From Atrichornis clamosus (taxonomy: Eukaryota > Chordata > Aves > Passeriformes > Menuridae), in assembly GCA_013400975.1 (NCBI GenBank), contig WBMZ01012071.1, forward strand, positions 248,001 through 312,000: a stretch of DNA of 64,000 nucleotides. Reading direction: 5' to 3'. A program made the translations under genes and the position numbers. How positions within the stretch are numbered: position 1 is the first letter of the stretch; each line of letters begins with the position of its first letter. Positions 1-13,115 of the stretch are shown here, piece after piece. Below the pieces are notes generated by a model, which searched no databases, had not been told where the DNA came from, and was given only the letters and a program-made list of their open reading frames with translations.

Positions 1-1000
1 GTGGTTCTGTAAGGATTTTTGTTGGTTTATTATTGGGGAGGTTTGTTTGTTGGGATTTTTGTTGTTGTTTTTTGTTTTGCACATTAAAGAAGTGTGTTCA
101 GCTGAGATCCCTGTCTTGGGTACCGTCACAACAGGATAAAACATTTGGCCTGTAGCTGAACTTGGAAGGCAATAATGAAGTGTGGTGGTGCACTTGTGGA
201 AGGTGGACATTCCATTTGTTACTGAGCTCATCTCATCTGTTGTCACGTAGGTCTGATGCCATTTGAATGCTCACTAGCCTGGTTAGAACTTGAACTGTGT
301 GATGTGAAGCTGAAAGGCAGTGTAGGTCAATTAGCATCACCCATTTCTTACAAGTTTCCATGGTAAGAAATGTTAAATGTTGGTGAGAGAACACCAGCTT
401 TCTGGGAAGACAAACGTGTTAAAGCTGGTTCTGGTTTTTTTGGAGCTCATGGAAACAGGTTCTTCCACTTCTCCAGAAATGCAAACCCTTTCCTGTGAGT
501 TTGTAACCTCCTACCTATACTGTTTTTTAAGGGAGAACACTTGCCTAGCAGAGCACAAACCATAGTAGCACAGGTGTTAATGCATTAGTTTTGCAGTGCA
601 GTGTTCTTCTGGGCCTTTCGTGAGTATTGAGACAGGCAATATTTTTCTCCTAATGTCTGGGCATGCAGATTAGTGCTCTGTCTTTCAGGACAGGAAACTG
701 TGGAGGGAATCAATCTCACCCTCACCTTCCCAGTGAACTATTCTTCTTTTTGCAAAATTAACATGTAAACAGCCATAAATAATCCCATTACTAGTGCTAT
801 AGCTGCACAGTCCTGGAAAGTTTGAGGATATTTTTCAGTGTCTATGAATGTGAATGATTGCTTTTAGGAAGGTATTTAACATTCAACCTCTATTTTTCCC
901 TGGTAATGAGTTCTGTGGCCTAGTAAGCTAATGTGTTAAAGAGTAGTTGCTGTTAATTCACTTGTTTTGCTTCTTATCTTCTGTCTTTCAGATTCAGTGA
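1..1000. other. Gene-free stretch: GT-rich tract then unique sequence
   Basis: The first 80 bases are a G/T-rich low-complexity run made of short T runs separated by G. The rest is unique AT-rich sequence. A strong splice-acceptor-like pyrimidine tract ending in CAG is seen at 991, directly before the old CR1-like copy, but no open exon with a donor follows it. No protein domain, RNA gene or recognisable repeat is visible. Confidence 0.6.
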
Positions 1001-1019
1001 CTGGCCTTGTTCTTCACCT

Positions 1020-1710
1020 GTTCATAGGCTTACAGGCCTGGAAAGGACCTCTGTGATCACCCCTGTGATCTTGCCTGAAGGCAGGATCAGCTGTATTGGT
1101 CCTTTGGGCTGGTGATTGTCTAACTGGTTGCTAACACCTTCAGTAAGAGGGACCTTGCAGGCTAAACTGCTGTATTTCATTACAGTCTGAAAATGTTGTC
1201 CTTATCAGTCTTGCTGAAACTTAATCCCTTTACTACTTGTACTTTTATGTATTTGAAGCGTATCACATTGTCATCTCTCCTTTGAATTAATCGAAGTATT
1301 TACCCTAGCCTTCCCTCATATTTTTTTAGAATCTCTGGTCTGATCTTCACTGCTGATCATTCTCTAGATTCCCCATTTCATTTCCATTTTTTTTCATTAG
1401 TCCACTGTGAACAGTAACTGTAAGATCCAGGATTTTGTTTTTTCTCTCAGTGCTTTTAGTTAACCTGGAATCTAGCAATAATAGTTTAAATTACTCTCTT
1501 CTGCATACATTACATTTCTCAAAGTTTCCCTTTATCTTGATTGGGTAGAATTGAGTTCATGATTGAAATTTCTGTAGCACCTAGTCTTCTTCTTCCCTTA
1601 ACCTAAGTAATTAGATGTTATATTCACATGTTGCAGTTCTACTCTTAGACTAGTGTTCTTCCCTTTTCAATGAAGTTTTGAACATAGCAGTAAGCACAAA
1701 ACATAGATTT
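1020..1710 (-). mobile_element. Ancient CR1/L3-like LINE fragment, minus strand
   Basis: Read on the plus strand, this resembles the reverse complement of the 3' part of amniote CR1/L3 LINEs. The order of landmarks is right: a 'ggaaaggacctctgtgatca' start (1037-1056), a 'tgcctgaaggcaggatcagc' block near 1070-1090, then matches near 1245-1370 to the segment that reads 'tgaag..tatca..tgtc..ctc' in the consensus. Weaker matches run to a 'caatgaagttttgaacat' segment near 1670, which belongs to the region that in the LINE encodes the reverse-transcriptase end. Divergence is high and no reading frame survives. The family call comes from memory of the consensus; the outer boundaries, especially the 1,710 side, are approximate. 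Such copies predate the avian radiation. Confidence 0.6.
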
Positions 1711-3961
1711 TTTTTTTCCTTGAGCAGGAATAGATTGCAGGTTTTCCAACTTCTTGATCTGTCAGATTGAAGTGAGTCTTGTTAAAAAGCAGCTTGCCTT
1801 TTCCTATTTGTTTTACATTATGTGGTTTTCACCATGAATTGCACCAGTTCTTTTTTGATTCACATTTCCTAAATCTCTATTTTATATTTTCTCTTCTGAG
1901 GCCCAGGCAAGCACAACACATGAGAAACAATCAAAATGTTAATGTAATTTTAAATTACTTTAAGCCCAGCCCTAGTGCTCTCTTCCTAGAGAATGACCTT
2001 CATTTTTGTCCCTGCAGGGAAGAAATCTTCCTTAGGCAACTATAGGCCATTATATGCCACTGTTTTTTAAGCAGAATTCCCCATTGATTTCTTCAGGGAG
2101 TTCCACTTAAAATGCGACATCACGGCAGAGCTCAGTCTGGTTACATATATCAAATGAAAGGATGCAGTTCACATGCATTTTTGAATCCTCTGTCTAAGCT
2201 GCAGTAGCCACTAGAGGGAATGAGAGATCCCAGACTGTTTCCATTTCAAAAGAAACATTTTTTTATCTCGTTGGTTTTAGATTAATCTCTAAGCAATAAC
2301 TGCTATTCTTTATAAGCTCATCTTCTTTCTATTATAAGAAAATTAATCATGTGCATAAATGTTTGTGATTCTCAACTCTGCTGTGTGTTTTCTAGCTCTT
2401 CAACAGAAATCGGGTTGGTCCCACAAAAGATTTGCAAACCCTCAGTACAAAAATTAAAAATAAAAGGAATTTTGATTAAAGAGGTGTGTTTCTTTTGACC
2501 CTCTCTGAGAGCTCTAGAGCTACTGGCAAAATATTGGATTAGTGTTGCAAACTGTTGGGGCCTTCACTTACAATACTGTCAGACTGTTTATGCCAGCTAC
2601 TAATGACTGTGGAAGAGTAGGCATTTTATGTTACTGAAAAATCTAAATTGCATTCCAGACAGGTTGACACTGATGCTTTAAAGTGTAGGTTTGCAAGATG
2701 ATAATTCCTAATCTCCATAGAAAAGAGGTGTCAAATTCAGTTTTATTAAGGGACTGATCATACTTTGCCTTTTAACTCTAGAATGCTACAGAAACAGTCC
2801 ATTCCTTTTGGCTCTAAAAATATTTTCCCTTCACTTTTTGTTCCGCCTGTACATAAACGCATGTGTTCCTCTAAGTTTCTAGTTACCCATTCCCTGTAAG
2901 CATGACTTGATCTTACGCAAGCTTAATGTTTTCTGTGTCTTAGCTGTCCTTAATCCTGAAGATGGATCAGGAATTGAGCATGAGGATATTTGAAACAGAT
3001 CAGTGCTGCAAGAAATGAAGACTTCTTTCGGGGTGGGGGAGAGAAGGCACTTTCTGGATTGAAATGTGTGTCATAAGAGTCACTTAAGTCTCCGTGTTTC
3101 TTTGTTTGAAGAAACTGGGAGAAAAACTTGGGATATTAGAGGAACTTAGAGTCCTCCATGTATTTCCACAGGAGGTAACAGAAGCACGTGTGTGAGTAGA
3201 AATGCCAAGATAGGTTGCTCATCAGTGTGAAGTTTGTCCTTCACATGTCCAGAATGATATATATCCAGAATGATATTATGCTAAGTGGTTTAGGATCCTA
3301 AAATAAATTGTAAAAAATCTGATGTTATGTTCTACGACATCTGTTGAGGTTCATACAAATTCTAGTCCCAAGTGCTTCAAAGAATAGACATCCTGAGTAT
3401 ATAATACAGCTAACACAACAAGCCAAATTGTTTTAATACCCCTTTTGAAGGGGGAGGAGGAGTGATATTGGTGAGAAAATCCTAATAATGAGAGCTTTTG
3501 GGGTGTTTTGATAGCAGCTAGTGTAATCATGAAAAGTGGTGAGCATGCTGTTACAGCCTTTTCAAGATGAATAATGTTACACTTAAAAAGAGGCTTAGGA
3601 TGAATTTACTGATAAAGCAAGCTTTTATAAGGTCTTCAATGTATACAATACTTACTGGCACTGGACCAAATTATCTAAAAGAAATATGTGCATGCCCTAA
3701 AATAAATAACTTTAGGTTGTCTTATGACTTTCAAAATACTAATTTAAGAGGAATAGATGTAGATATCTTTTGTCCTGAAATAATTCACATAACCCTAGTA
3801 TTTGTACAGTGTGTATTTGGATCACTTGTGAATATTAACATGATCCAAATTGTTACCCTGTGCAAACATTTACTAAGGCAGTGTGAGGTATAGTCTGTAG
3901 TTTGATGGAACTTAAAATGCCAATTAAAAATGATGACTTATTTAATGCCAACAGGCCATAC
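1711..3961. other. Gene-free AT-rich stretch
   Basis: Mostly unique sequence with short open frames of no recognisable content. A two-copy 'ccagaatgatat' motif lies around 3250-3276, separated by a TA run. A minus-strand donor-like motif at 3643-3650 follows an acceptor-like T-rich tract, but the intervening segment is only about 41 bases. I see nothing else here. Confidence 0.6.
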
Positions 3962-4025
3962 CCTGCAGTGCTTACTCAAGCACAATTCTAATTGACTCCA
4001 GTGGGAGGTTTGCTGAAGTGAGAAC
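3962..4025. repeat. Short imperfect foldback element
   Basis: The arms 'gcttactcaagcacaattct' and 'gggaggtttgctgaagtgag' are imperfect reverse complements around a central 'attgactccagt'. This layout, with a central TTGACTYCAGTGGGAG core, is reminiscent of short palindromic interspersed repeats common in sauropsid genomes. I cannot name the family. No terminal duplication is obvious. The match is from memory and the element is degraded. Confidence 0.35.
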
Positions 4026-7000
4026 GGTGGAGAGAGGAAGAGGCATAAGCAAAGGCACGACCTCAAATATTACTCCAGGCATCATGAGGGGCAGCATTTT
4101 GTATTCCCTGGCACCAGTGAGGAGTCTGTCTCACTTATGGACAAAGACTGGAAGAACAGGGATTTCTCTGCATATCTGGAGCTCCCTGCAATTGTAGCTC
4201 ACTTTAGGGAGTGTTTTTGCTTAAAGCCAACTTTTCATTGAAAACTGCAGATTTAGTGACAGTGAAATAACTCCTGAGATTGTATGTGTTTTCCCATGGG
4301 GAGTGGAAGGGAGATGACATTAAAAAGTGCCCTAAAAAGTAAAACGTTACAAGAATCTTTTAATTTTTTTAGATGTTCTAGAGACAAGATACTTCAAGAA
4401 AATATAAAGTTGCAAACAAACAAAAAATGTCATTTTCATCTCTCTCTCACTTTATTTATGCTCTTCTGGTTCTCAGTGTCCTGCTCCCAGCAGCCAGAAA
4501 AGCCTGTGCATTTCATCCTGAGTTGATGAGATATAAGGAGTTTCATCCCAGTGATTGTTCTGTTTGCTGTCCTTCTCTGTCTGTTGTTTGACAAGTACTT
4601 TTATGTGCTTTTTGAACTTAAAATAAACTGTCTGTTGAAGTTTTGGTTGCTACTACTTGAGATGTGCTCACTAGACAGACAAGTTGGAAGGTTTTCCTCT
4701 GGCTTTGTCACTGGAGTTATTCCTAAATGCTTTTGACAGCACCAAAAACCCTAGAGAGCAGACCTGATTGATTACTATTGACTGACAGATTAGTTGGTTT
4801 GTTTGGTTTTTTGCAGGTAGTAAGTTATTCTCTATTCAGTGTGTACCTATAAATTACAGTGGTTTAGTTACCTTTATTTTTAATAATGCTTTAATTTAGT
4901 ACACTTCTTGCACAATTTTACTACTACTGCATTTAAGTCAGCAGAACAACTTGATTACAGACCAAGAGGTGTATAGTAAGATGTTAAACAAAAATAGTAA
5001 GAAATATTTCTCGAAGTTTTTGAAATCTAAAACAACAATTTAATAGACTTGCCTTTTTATATCTACATATTTGTAAATGTTAAAAGCTTAAATATGGCCA
5101 TTTGTAATGGATTATATACCTCTCTAGTAACCTTTGTTTTACCATCTCCACTTTGTTCTCAGAAAACAGAAATGGTTTAAGGAAGACATGAAAGTTGAAC
5201 TTATATGGTCCTCTTGAAGACCTTTGCCATTTATTTCCAGAAATACTGGGGTTTTTCTACTAATTTACTACACCATTGTGAGCAAATTATGTCTTGCTCA
5301 GATTTACCGTATTTGTGACTTTATTTCTAAGCTTTTTCGATTCTTGAATTTTGCTAATTTTCCTGTGAGATAAGCAGATGATCTATTTAGGGAATAAATA
5401 AATTGCTGTTTAAGTGCAGCTGCCGTTCCAGCAGTGGAGATGTCAGCTGTTGCCTTGGTGGTAGAGGATTTAACCTGTGGGCACAGACATGTCAAAGGAA
5501 CAGGAAAGGCACATGTTCAGTACAGGTCCATTTTAAAAATCCTTTTCTGATCCCCACACGAGAGGAAAAATGGCACCTCTGCATTGGTAGGCTGAGAATT
5601 AAATTTAGAGAAGGAGCAAATATAAAGAAGAACTCTGGTTTTATATATGTCATCTCCATCTCTGTGGTATCTTTGTAGCACAGAGTATTGTTGCTGTCTG
5701 AAACTCATTTACCTTTGATAAATATTGGGGGTTTTCCTCCTCTTTGTGATCTTGTTCTTTAAATGACAGATATTTAAGAGGAGTGTTCAGTTGATTTAGA
5801 GCTCTTTACTCAATGCTATCTAAAACTATGTTTAAATCACTGGAAATTTTTGTATTAGATTTTGACATCAGCAATACTGTATTTTGCAAGAATTATACTC
5901 CATGTAAGACTTTGTGCTAGATCACTGCTAAAAATGAGAAATGTGCAGTTACTGTAAATTATTTTTTTTTAGTAGTGTGACACTCCGTTGTCATATTCCA
6001 TTGTGACTACAACAGTTGTCACACCACCATAGATCATGGTAACAGTAATAAATAAACTGGACAATAATATAGATTGTGCTTAAAATATAGTTTTTACACT
6101 GACATGCCCTTGCTCCTGGACAGCAGCTCTAAATGATGCCAGGTATTATCCAAGTAACATTTATCTAGCTACATTTAGATTTTAGTACTTAATATGCTTA
6201 AAAGCTAGTAATTTCTAAAAGTATAGCTAATCCTGTGATTATAGGTAACTAACTTTAAATTAGTAATTTATTTTTCTGTCAACGTGCTTTTTAAATACAG
6301 GTGGTAGATTGGTCTTGTTTTTCTTTTTTTTACTTATGACACGAAACTTTAGTGGACTATTGAGAATATTTCCCAAATCATGAGGTATAGTGCTTATTAT
6401 GTTCTTTCATGGAGAAAGAAGAGGTTAGTTTTGAATAAGATGAGGTTGGTTTTGAATTTCACAGTGTAATAAAACATGACACCATAAATAAAGTGCACAA
6501 AAATGCAGTACCTTGCTGGTCATTGAAAACAAAAAATCCCACCCCATATGGAAATTTAAATTTGCCGCAAAAGGTGAACAAACTCTCACCAGCAAATTGT
6601 AGCACTTATTGAGCATTTCCTTATCAAATGCCTTCTACTAAATAACTGTGCATCTTTTAAGAAAAAAGGGAATGGCAAGGCACTAATTGCATATAGGCCT
6701 TGGATTTAATGTGATGGTGGTGTTTTTGTTCTGTCATAAGTGCGTGTCTTTTAATATGAAGTTGTTAGGAGAGCTGACAGCTATTTAGGTGGCTCATAAT
6801 CAGGGAATGTTTCATGTAACAGCTCTGGTTTTGTAGATCAATTTTTCTATTGGATTTTTGCATTCTGTATCTGAAAATTTAATTTTTTGTATCAAAAACT
6901 GATTTAAATAGACTTGCAATTCAGGGCCGACTTTGATCTGTCTCTGACTAAAAGACTGAACAGCTTTATCTTTCTATCATTTTATTTCACAGATGTGTAG

Positions 7001-7230
7001 TAGCTTCAAGTACTTAAAAAACCACAGTGATTTAAATATTCTCTTTCTCCTAATCTTTTTTGTTGATTCCTGTAATTTAGCAGTGCAGGTGAAATGATGA
7101 AAACTGCAGGCTATGTTTTATTTTTTAATGGTTGGCGTCAGTGTAAACTGTATGAGATTTTTTTTTGCCTTTAGCTACAGCCTTTAGTTTCAGCTGATTT
7201 CCACTACTGGTTTCTGAGGAGGTTGTGTTT
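4026..7230. other. Gene-free AT-rich stretch
   Basis: Long runs of unique AT-rich sequence. Open frames reach about 91 codons (5403-5678) but are compositionally ordinary and overlap opposite-strand frames. No repeats, RNA genes or domains recognised. Confidence 0.6.
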
Positions 7231-7238
7231 TTGTGTGT

Positions 7239-7308
7239 ATGCAAAGACTTAACCACGCGCGTGGGTGTCTGCAGGGCAAGTGACTGCTGCAGACTTCTGC
7301 TGACGTCA
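7239..7308. promoter_or_regulatory. Candidate regulatory cluster: CpG palindrome plus CRE
   Basis: Within 70 bases of otherwise CpG-poor DNA there are an octamer-like ATGCAAA (about 7239-7245), a perfect 12-base palindrome CCACGCGCGTGG (7253-7264) and a perfect cAMP-response element TGACGTCA (7301-7308). The full CRE is the known binding site of CREB/ATF dimers. The palindrome contains CACGCG/CGCGTG, a core bound by some bHLH and other factors. Whether any factor uses these sites here is inference; a gene target cannot be assigned from the window. Confidence 0.3.
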
Positions 7309-10300
7309 GAGACCTCTAGTGATCATAAAATCAAGGCCATTCAGAACTGTCTACCAGGTCAGGAGCAGATGTTTCTGGGGGCTAAAATGTATCCTCTTAA
7401 AACATAATGATTGGTCAATATTTTATAAGCATTTTTTTTTCCCCTTAAAGCTTGCTTCTTGGTAAATATCTTGTGTGTGTCCCTTATAAAAGATGTATTT
7501 GTTAAAAAAATGGCTGTAAATGAGTTTGCTCTCCTGAAAGGGATCCTGTTTCCAAGACCTATGCCAACTGAAACATGTCCTACTAATTATGACTGTAGGG
7601 AGACCAAGCAAATAAAAGACTGAACTGTGCTTGTGGCAGTCATTCATCACACAGGAGGACACACATGGAATTTATTCTTATTATTACATTCACAGCCTGT
7701 ACACCAGTGACTGTTCTGTTTTGCTCTGGTTGTGCACTCTTGCTGTTTGAGCTTTCCTATTGAGCATCCTTTTATGTTTCTTAGAGATTGTAAATGTTTG
7801 TTTTCTAGATTTGTTCAGTTTGAAGAATAATAATTATATTTGCTTTGTAGTAACTGTGCCATCTAATCCATATTAAACAGTGCAGCTATACATGTAGAAT
7901 AGTTTCCAAGGAAACATCATCCCCTCTCCTACCCCTGAACCCCTTCTGGAAATTTTGAAAGTGAAGTGTCTCACTTTAATCACACCCTGTTGTTGCCATC
8001 CTAATCTTGAACTCATATTCCCAACAAAATTATAGCTTTTTAAATGTTTGCTGTGCTGTTTTGAAGTTTACCATGCATTCCAAATGATTTAAGATACTTA
8101 AATGGTATTGGAACAAAATACTGCCTTCATTATGACAGACAACAGATGAGTACATTATACTACTTAGTCTCAGCTTTAACTAAAATACTATGATTGTTTT
8201 CCATTCAGTAGTTCAGTAATTACTCTTTTTTTATGTTCAATGTAAGAATTAAGATGGCATTTTTTGTCTCTTTAAATGGCACAATCAATATAAATCTTGG
8301 GCATTGTTGGGAAGATGATCAATTATTTCATTTATGTACCAATGTGAGTAGAATGGTGGTTTAAACTGGGTGAAATTTGGCAAAGATAACTTTGCTACTT
8401 CCTTATTGTTTTGATTCCATGGAAAGATTTCTTATGGTAAATTTCAAGAAGGTGAGCATATTTACAGGATTGCAGATAGGATCTAAGCTTGTGATTTGAG
8501 GATTGTCAAATTGCTTTCAAACTTTCATCACCAGATACCTGCTTTGGCTCACAGGTTAAGGAAAAGCAAAATTGATGCCTCAGTTAAAGATGGGATCGCC
8601 TCAGGTTTTGATTTGTTGGTATGAGGTTCTGCCTCCAGGCTTTACAAAGAACAGAAGCTGTTGCTGCAGTTTCACACCATCCAGAGGGTTCTGTCTGCAG
8701 GGATCCATTGCCTGTGTGTTGTTCAACTTGCTTCCCATTTCCAGTGTTTCCAACTCAGTTGTTTTGCTGCCTGTGCCGGGTGGATGTTCTGGTGATCAGA
8801 CGAAGTGTGGGAGTGGTCTGCTCTACATTCATTGGTATGTTGATCAAATTCAGATTAATTTCATATCAACTGCAAATAAAGCAGGAAGTTTTGTCTACTG
8901 TAATGTCTTCCAAGAGAGCTGGTAAAGACATGGTATCTAGACAGTCTCTATATTTCATTGGCTTAAAAAAAGGCATAAAGTTAGTGCGCTGATAAAAAAT
9001 GATGTTTAAGAGAGCGGTGTTCTGAATTGGGAACTGTGAAATAAAGTATTTGGAAATTAGGTTTTTTCAAATATCTTCGTATTTCTAACCATGTGTTTGG
9101 AGTAACCAGTACGTGCTGTGGCAAAATGTCAGAATTTCATTTATGAAAGATCAGACACCTTTGTGCAGACAAGTATTTAATGACATACTTCTGGTATTTA
9201 TCAGTGCTTTGCTTTTGAAGGAGCTCTCAGCGAGGTAACATCTGCATGCAGATGCAGGCACAGTGGCTGTCTGGAGCAGTTGGATCTGTGACCGACTGTT
9301 CCTGCCCCTCGATGCATGGGCTGTGCTGGGCTGTGTTCCTGCTGGAGCCAGCTTCTGGGGATGTAAGTGTGGGGAGATGGCTGGGGAGAAGGGGATGCTT
9401 CTCTCCTGGGATGCTGAAATGATCCCATGCCATCAAAAGAAGAGTGTTTTCATAGAAGTATTGCTGAGAAAAGAAACTGGTATTTAAGGTAAGCATGTCC
9501 TATATAGACTACAGAATATGCTGATAAATGCCAGATCTTTGCTCACACAAGTTTTCAGAAGCCTGATAAAGTCAAACACACTTTTCCAAGGACTCTTTGC
9601 CATTGCTCTGAATTGCTCCTAAGGAAATTACTTAAAGGGCTTGGAGAACTGAGATGGTAACGAATGTAGTGCAGAAATAATTGATCCTTTTGGTTTATTA
9701 GGTTGTGTCCCTGTTGTGGAAGTTTTGTCAATAACAATAACACTGTAGAGATGTCTGTCTGCAGTTAGTCTGTAGCTAGATCAAACATTTCATGGGGTTC
9801 TAGCTACATGATTTCTCCTTGAAGAAGGTGATGTATGATTTAATTTGTAACTAAGTTCTGGGACATCTTGAAGAACAGTACTGTTATTTATCTTTACTAT
9901 TCCAGGCAGAAGTCCACTGGCTACGTACAGCACTAGCTTGAGTTTGTGAAAATCTGGCTTGCATACCGTTGATAATGATTTTGGAATATTTTCAGAGCAG
10001 AATTAAACAATTAACTTTTAAATTTGATTTGAAAGTGTAGTGTGTTTGAAGGAAACCTTTTGAGTACAGTGTTTGCTGAGCCCATGCTTGTAATTCTTAC
10101 ACAGTGATTTGATTTGTATTTTATGATTAAAAAAAAATGCATTTAGTTTTAAATACCAGCCTAGCATAAGAAAAGTATTTCCTCAGTTGGTACCAACACT
10201 CTCACTTGTTTCTCTATTGGTAATAAAGATCTGTTTGCCTGGATCCAGTGCTGAGGTGTGTTAGCTCACAACTAATAAAGCAGACTTGCTCAGGGTTGTT

Positions 10301-12997
10301 CTTTACAACTGTTTGAATGCTAGACAGTTAAATTGATCCTGTGATGACATTCTAAATCTTTAAGCTACCCTATATAAAAATCTGTTGCTGCAATTGGCAT
10401 GCTGGCCTTTCTGCATTAGTCACAGGGTGCAAAGTAGTCTCTGACGGTTTCCTTCAGTAATCTTCATATGGTGAATTAAACCTTGAGTTCTAAGTATCTG
10501 ACTATACTGACCTTCACTTCAAGGAGGTTTTTTGTTTAAGCGTCCAACCTTCCAGCAGACAGAAACATGATCGCCAATAAAAATAAAATAAACACCTGGT
10601 CTTGCACCCTCTGCTTACTTGAACAGAAGTGCTTGTAAATGTATAGCTCTTAGTTGGGCAAATACAGGCAGCCTGCCGACTACATTTACATTTTAAAATT
10701 TACTGCAGTGAGGGTCATTCCAATTCAAAAGAGAGTATTTGGTAGATGAGTTGGCAAGCAGAATGACTTTGTAGTGTTTAAAGGAGCTCTGCCAAGAGTC
10801 AGCTGAAAAATGCTTGTTGTCTGGTTGCACCTTTTGAAATGAGAAGGTAGAGAAGACATTTGACTTTAGTAGAATAAAATATATGAGCCTCCCTTAGTCA
10901 GTGAAGGAACTGCCATATTCTAGCATGTAATTCCTTGTGATCTCTGCCTTGAAAATGCTAATGCAAGGAGAAGAAATTAGATAACCAATGGCAATCAGTG
11001 AGAAAGTGTCTATTGAGGGATGCAGCCATAAATGAAAGTTACTCTTATGAGTTACTCTACAGAAGTTCCTAAACCCTTGCCCTGAAATGCCAGTGTAGTG
11101 TAGGCCAGACAACATATTCAAAATATGCTATGAATAGTTCAGGACAATATGAAGGAAAGTCATCCTGGAAATCAGGAGATCCAAGTTTAGTGAGAGACCT
11201 AGGAGTTTGTTTCTCTCACTGTAAATCATACAATCATGGGATGCCAGTGTTTTTTCTGAAGTGTTTCTCTCTTCATCTTGTCCTCTTGCAAGTGGGCTCC
11301 AGTGAGCTGTGTTAAGTGCAGCACAATCTCAGTACAGCTGATGCTTCATTAGTGCAATTGAGGAATGGGGCCTCCAGCCAATATTTATATGACTCTTGTA
11401 ACAGTAATGCAAAGAAACCCTTTGAACTGTGTGCAGTTCAGACCTTACTTGCAGGAACTAGAGATTGGAGGTAATTATTTACATTTGTTTCAGATTAGCT
11501 GTTTCCTGCCCTTCCTGAAAGAGATAATCTTTCCCTGTATTTTTCCTTTGTACAGCCATTTATTTTCCTTACTCTTCCACTTTCTAAAAGGAAAAGAACA
11601 GTAGGAAGGAAAGAAAAACCTTTGCTTTTTGCATACTTGGGGTGAATGAAAACCTGCATAATATGGCTAAGGAGTACAGTTTCTTCTTATAACTCATGAT
11701 TTGCATCCAGATTAATCAAAGGAACTCTGGGGATGAAAATTCAAGGCTCTTCTGGGCTACAGAAGATGATGTGGTCCAGAGGTGAAAAACCTCCCCAGAA
11801 ATTTCCCTGTGACAGTCCTCTGCCACATACATTAAAGGAGATTTAGTTCTAATCTGCCACTGTGTTGTTTGTTTTGTTCTTAATAAGAATTTAGCCTGTT
11901 CTAAAATAAGAATTTTCATCTTGTTCAGAGATATTTCTGTGGTCATACTGGCAAATTGCATAGCATAATATTAAAGTTTTAGTCAATACGATTGTTTTTT
12001 TATTAGTTAAAACAAGGTAGGACATCTTTGTGAGAAGAGTTGATAGAAACCACATTTTCTTAGCTGTATTGTCCAGTCCTGATGATTTTTATGCTTAAAA
12101 CTGTTGGGAGTTAATACCTGGCAGTAAATACTAAATCCATGTGTGGTGACTGACAGATTAAGCACCAGGGATTCCAGTGGAGATTAGACCACACGTTTTG
12201 AAAGTGCAGATGTCAGTACTATTTTATGTCACAGTACTGAGTTTAGCTGCCTTATGTTTTGCATAAAAACAGGCACTATTATATCATCCTGTTTTTCTTT
12301 TCTTTTTTTGGTGTCCCATTTTCTCCTTTTATTTGCTTCACAGTGGTGCTTTTGTCACAGTTCATCCTCGCAGAGATCAAACGATAACTGGTGCAGCAAA
12401 CACGAAAGGCAGTATAAGGCTGTGAGCCCACTACATGAGTTAGGTTGGTGGCCTTCTGGTTGAATCTGAGAGGGGAGGAGAAGGAGCTAGAGGATTTGAG
12501 AGAGAGTCAAAGTGATGCAATTTAGTGGCAGAATAAAAGTAGAGAAGCAGAGATGGAAAACTAAATGAGACACGACTTTGGGAAAGTTGTGTCTTATGTA
12601 TGTGATACTTTTCAGAGCTGCCACCTTTCAGCTGGGTTGCTCACAGTTTGCCAGCACTCACATAGTTTGCTAGATAATGTGTTTATGTATTAATATCCAG
12701 TGCATTTTACAAGTATGTCTGTGAATTCATGTAGAACAAGTAAAAGTCATAAAAGAAGTATTTCTTGCCTTGAAGCCTTAAAATTGACGTGAGGAGAAGC
12801 GAGTTAAGTGCATAAACCCAGGAAAGTGAGAGAATGGAGTAAGTACCAAGTAAAGTAAGAGTGCAGCCAGTTCTGAACTGAAGTATCCACACGTAACTGA
12901 TCACTTCTACTCAGTGGTGTTGCAGGATCTGCTGAACAGGAGCCATTGCTGCTAATAAGTCTGGTAATATTATCAACAGACCTACTGTTCATAGCAT
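7309..12997. other. Gene-free stretch
   Basis: Mostly unique AT-rich sequence. A GC-richer patch at about 9200-9480 contains a GTAAGT donor-like motif at 9363-9368, and another ordinary patch at 8570-8830 gives overlapping short frames (117 and 123 codons) with no domain and no paired splice sites. Near 11225 a short 'aatcatacaatcatggg' recalls a CR1 3' tail but nothing adjacent supports it. Confidence 0.55.
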
Positions 12998-13115
12998 ACG
13001 TGTCATTAGTGGCTCTTGTTAGCTTTCACTGCACTCAAGGGAAGGAGCATTGGAACAGTGCCCCAGGGAGACACTGGCCTTGTATCACTGTGAGTATTTA
13101 AGGAGAAATTGTCTC
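12998..13115 (+). mobile_element. Probable old CR1 3'-region fragment
   Basis: The segment 'agcattggaacagtgcccca' (13046-13065) followed by 'gggagacactgg', then 'gagtatttaagg', follows the order of the CR1 ORF2 C-terminal end, which in intact copies reads 'cattggaacaggctgcccagggaggtggtgg...gtatttaaaag'. The upstream 'ttagctttcactg' agrees with the segment just before it in CR1. The piece is short and about a quarter diverged, and lacks the 3' terminal octamers, so the copy is an old internal fragment. Alternative: chance resemblance. Confidence 0.45.

Noticed and set aside
11222..11245. CR1 3'-tail-like words ('aatcatacaatcatggg')
   Set aside because: No adjacent CR1 sequence; too short to support.
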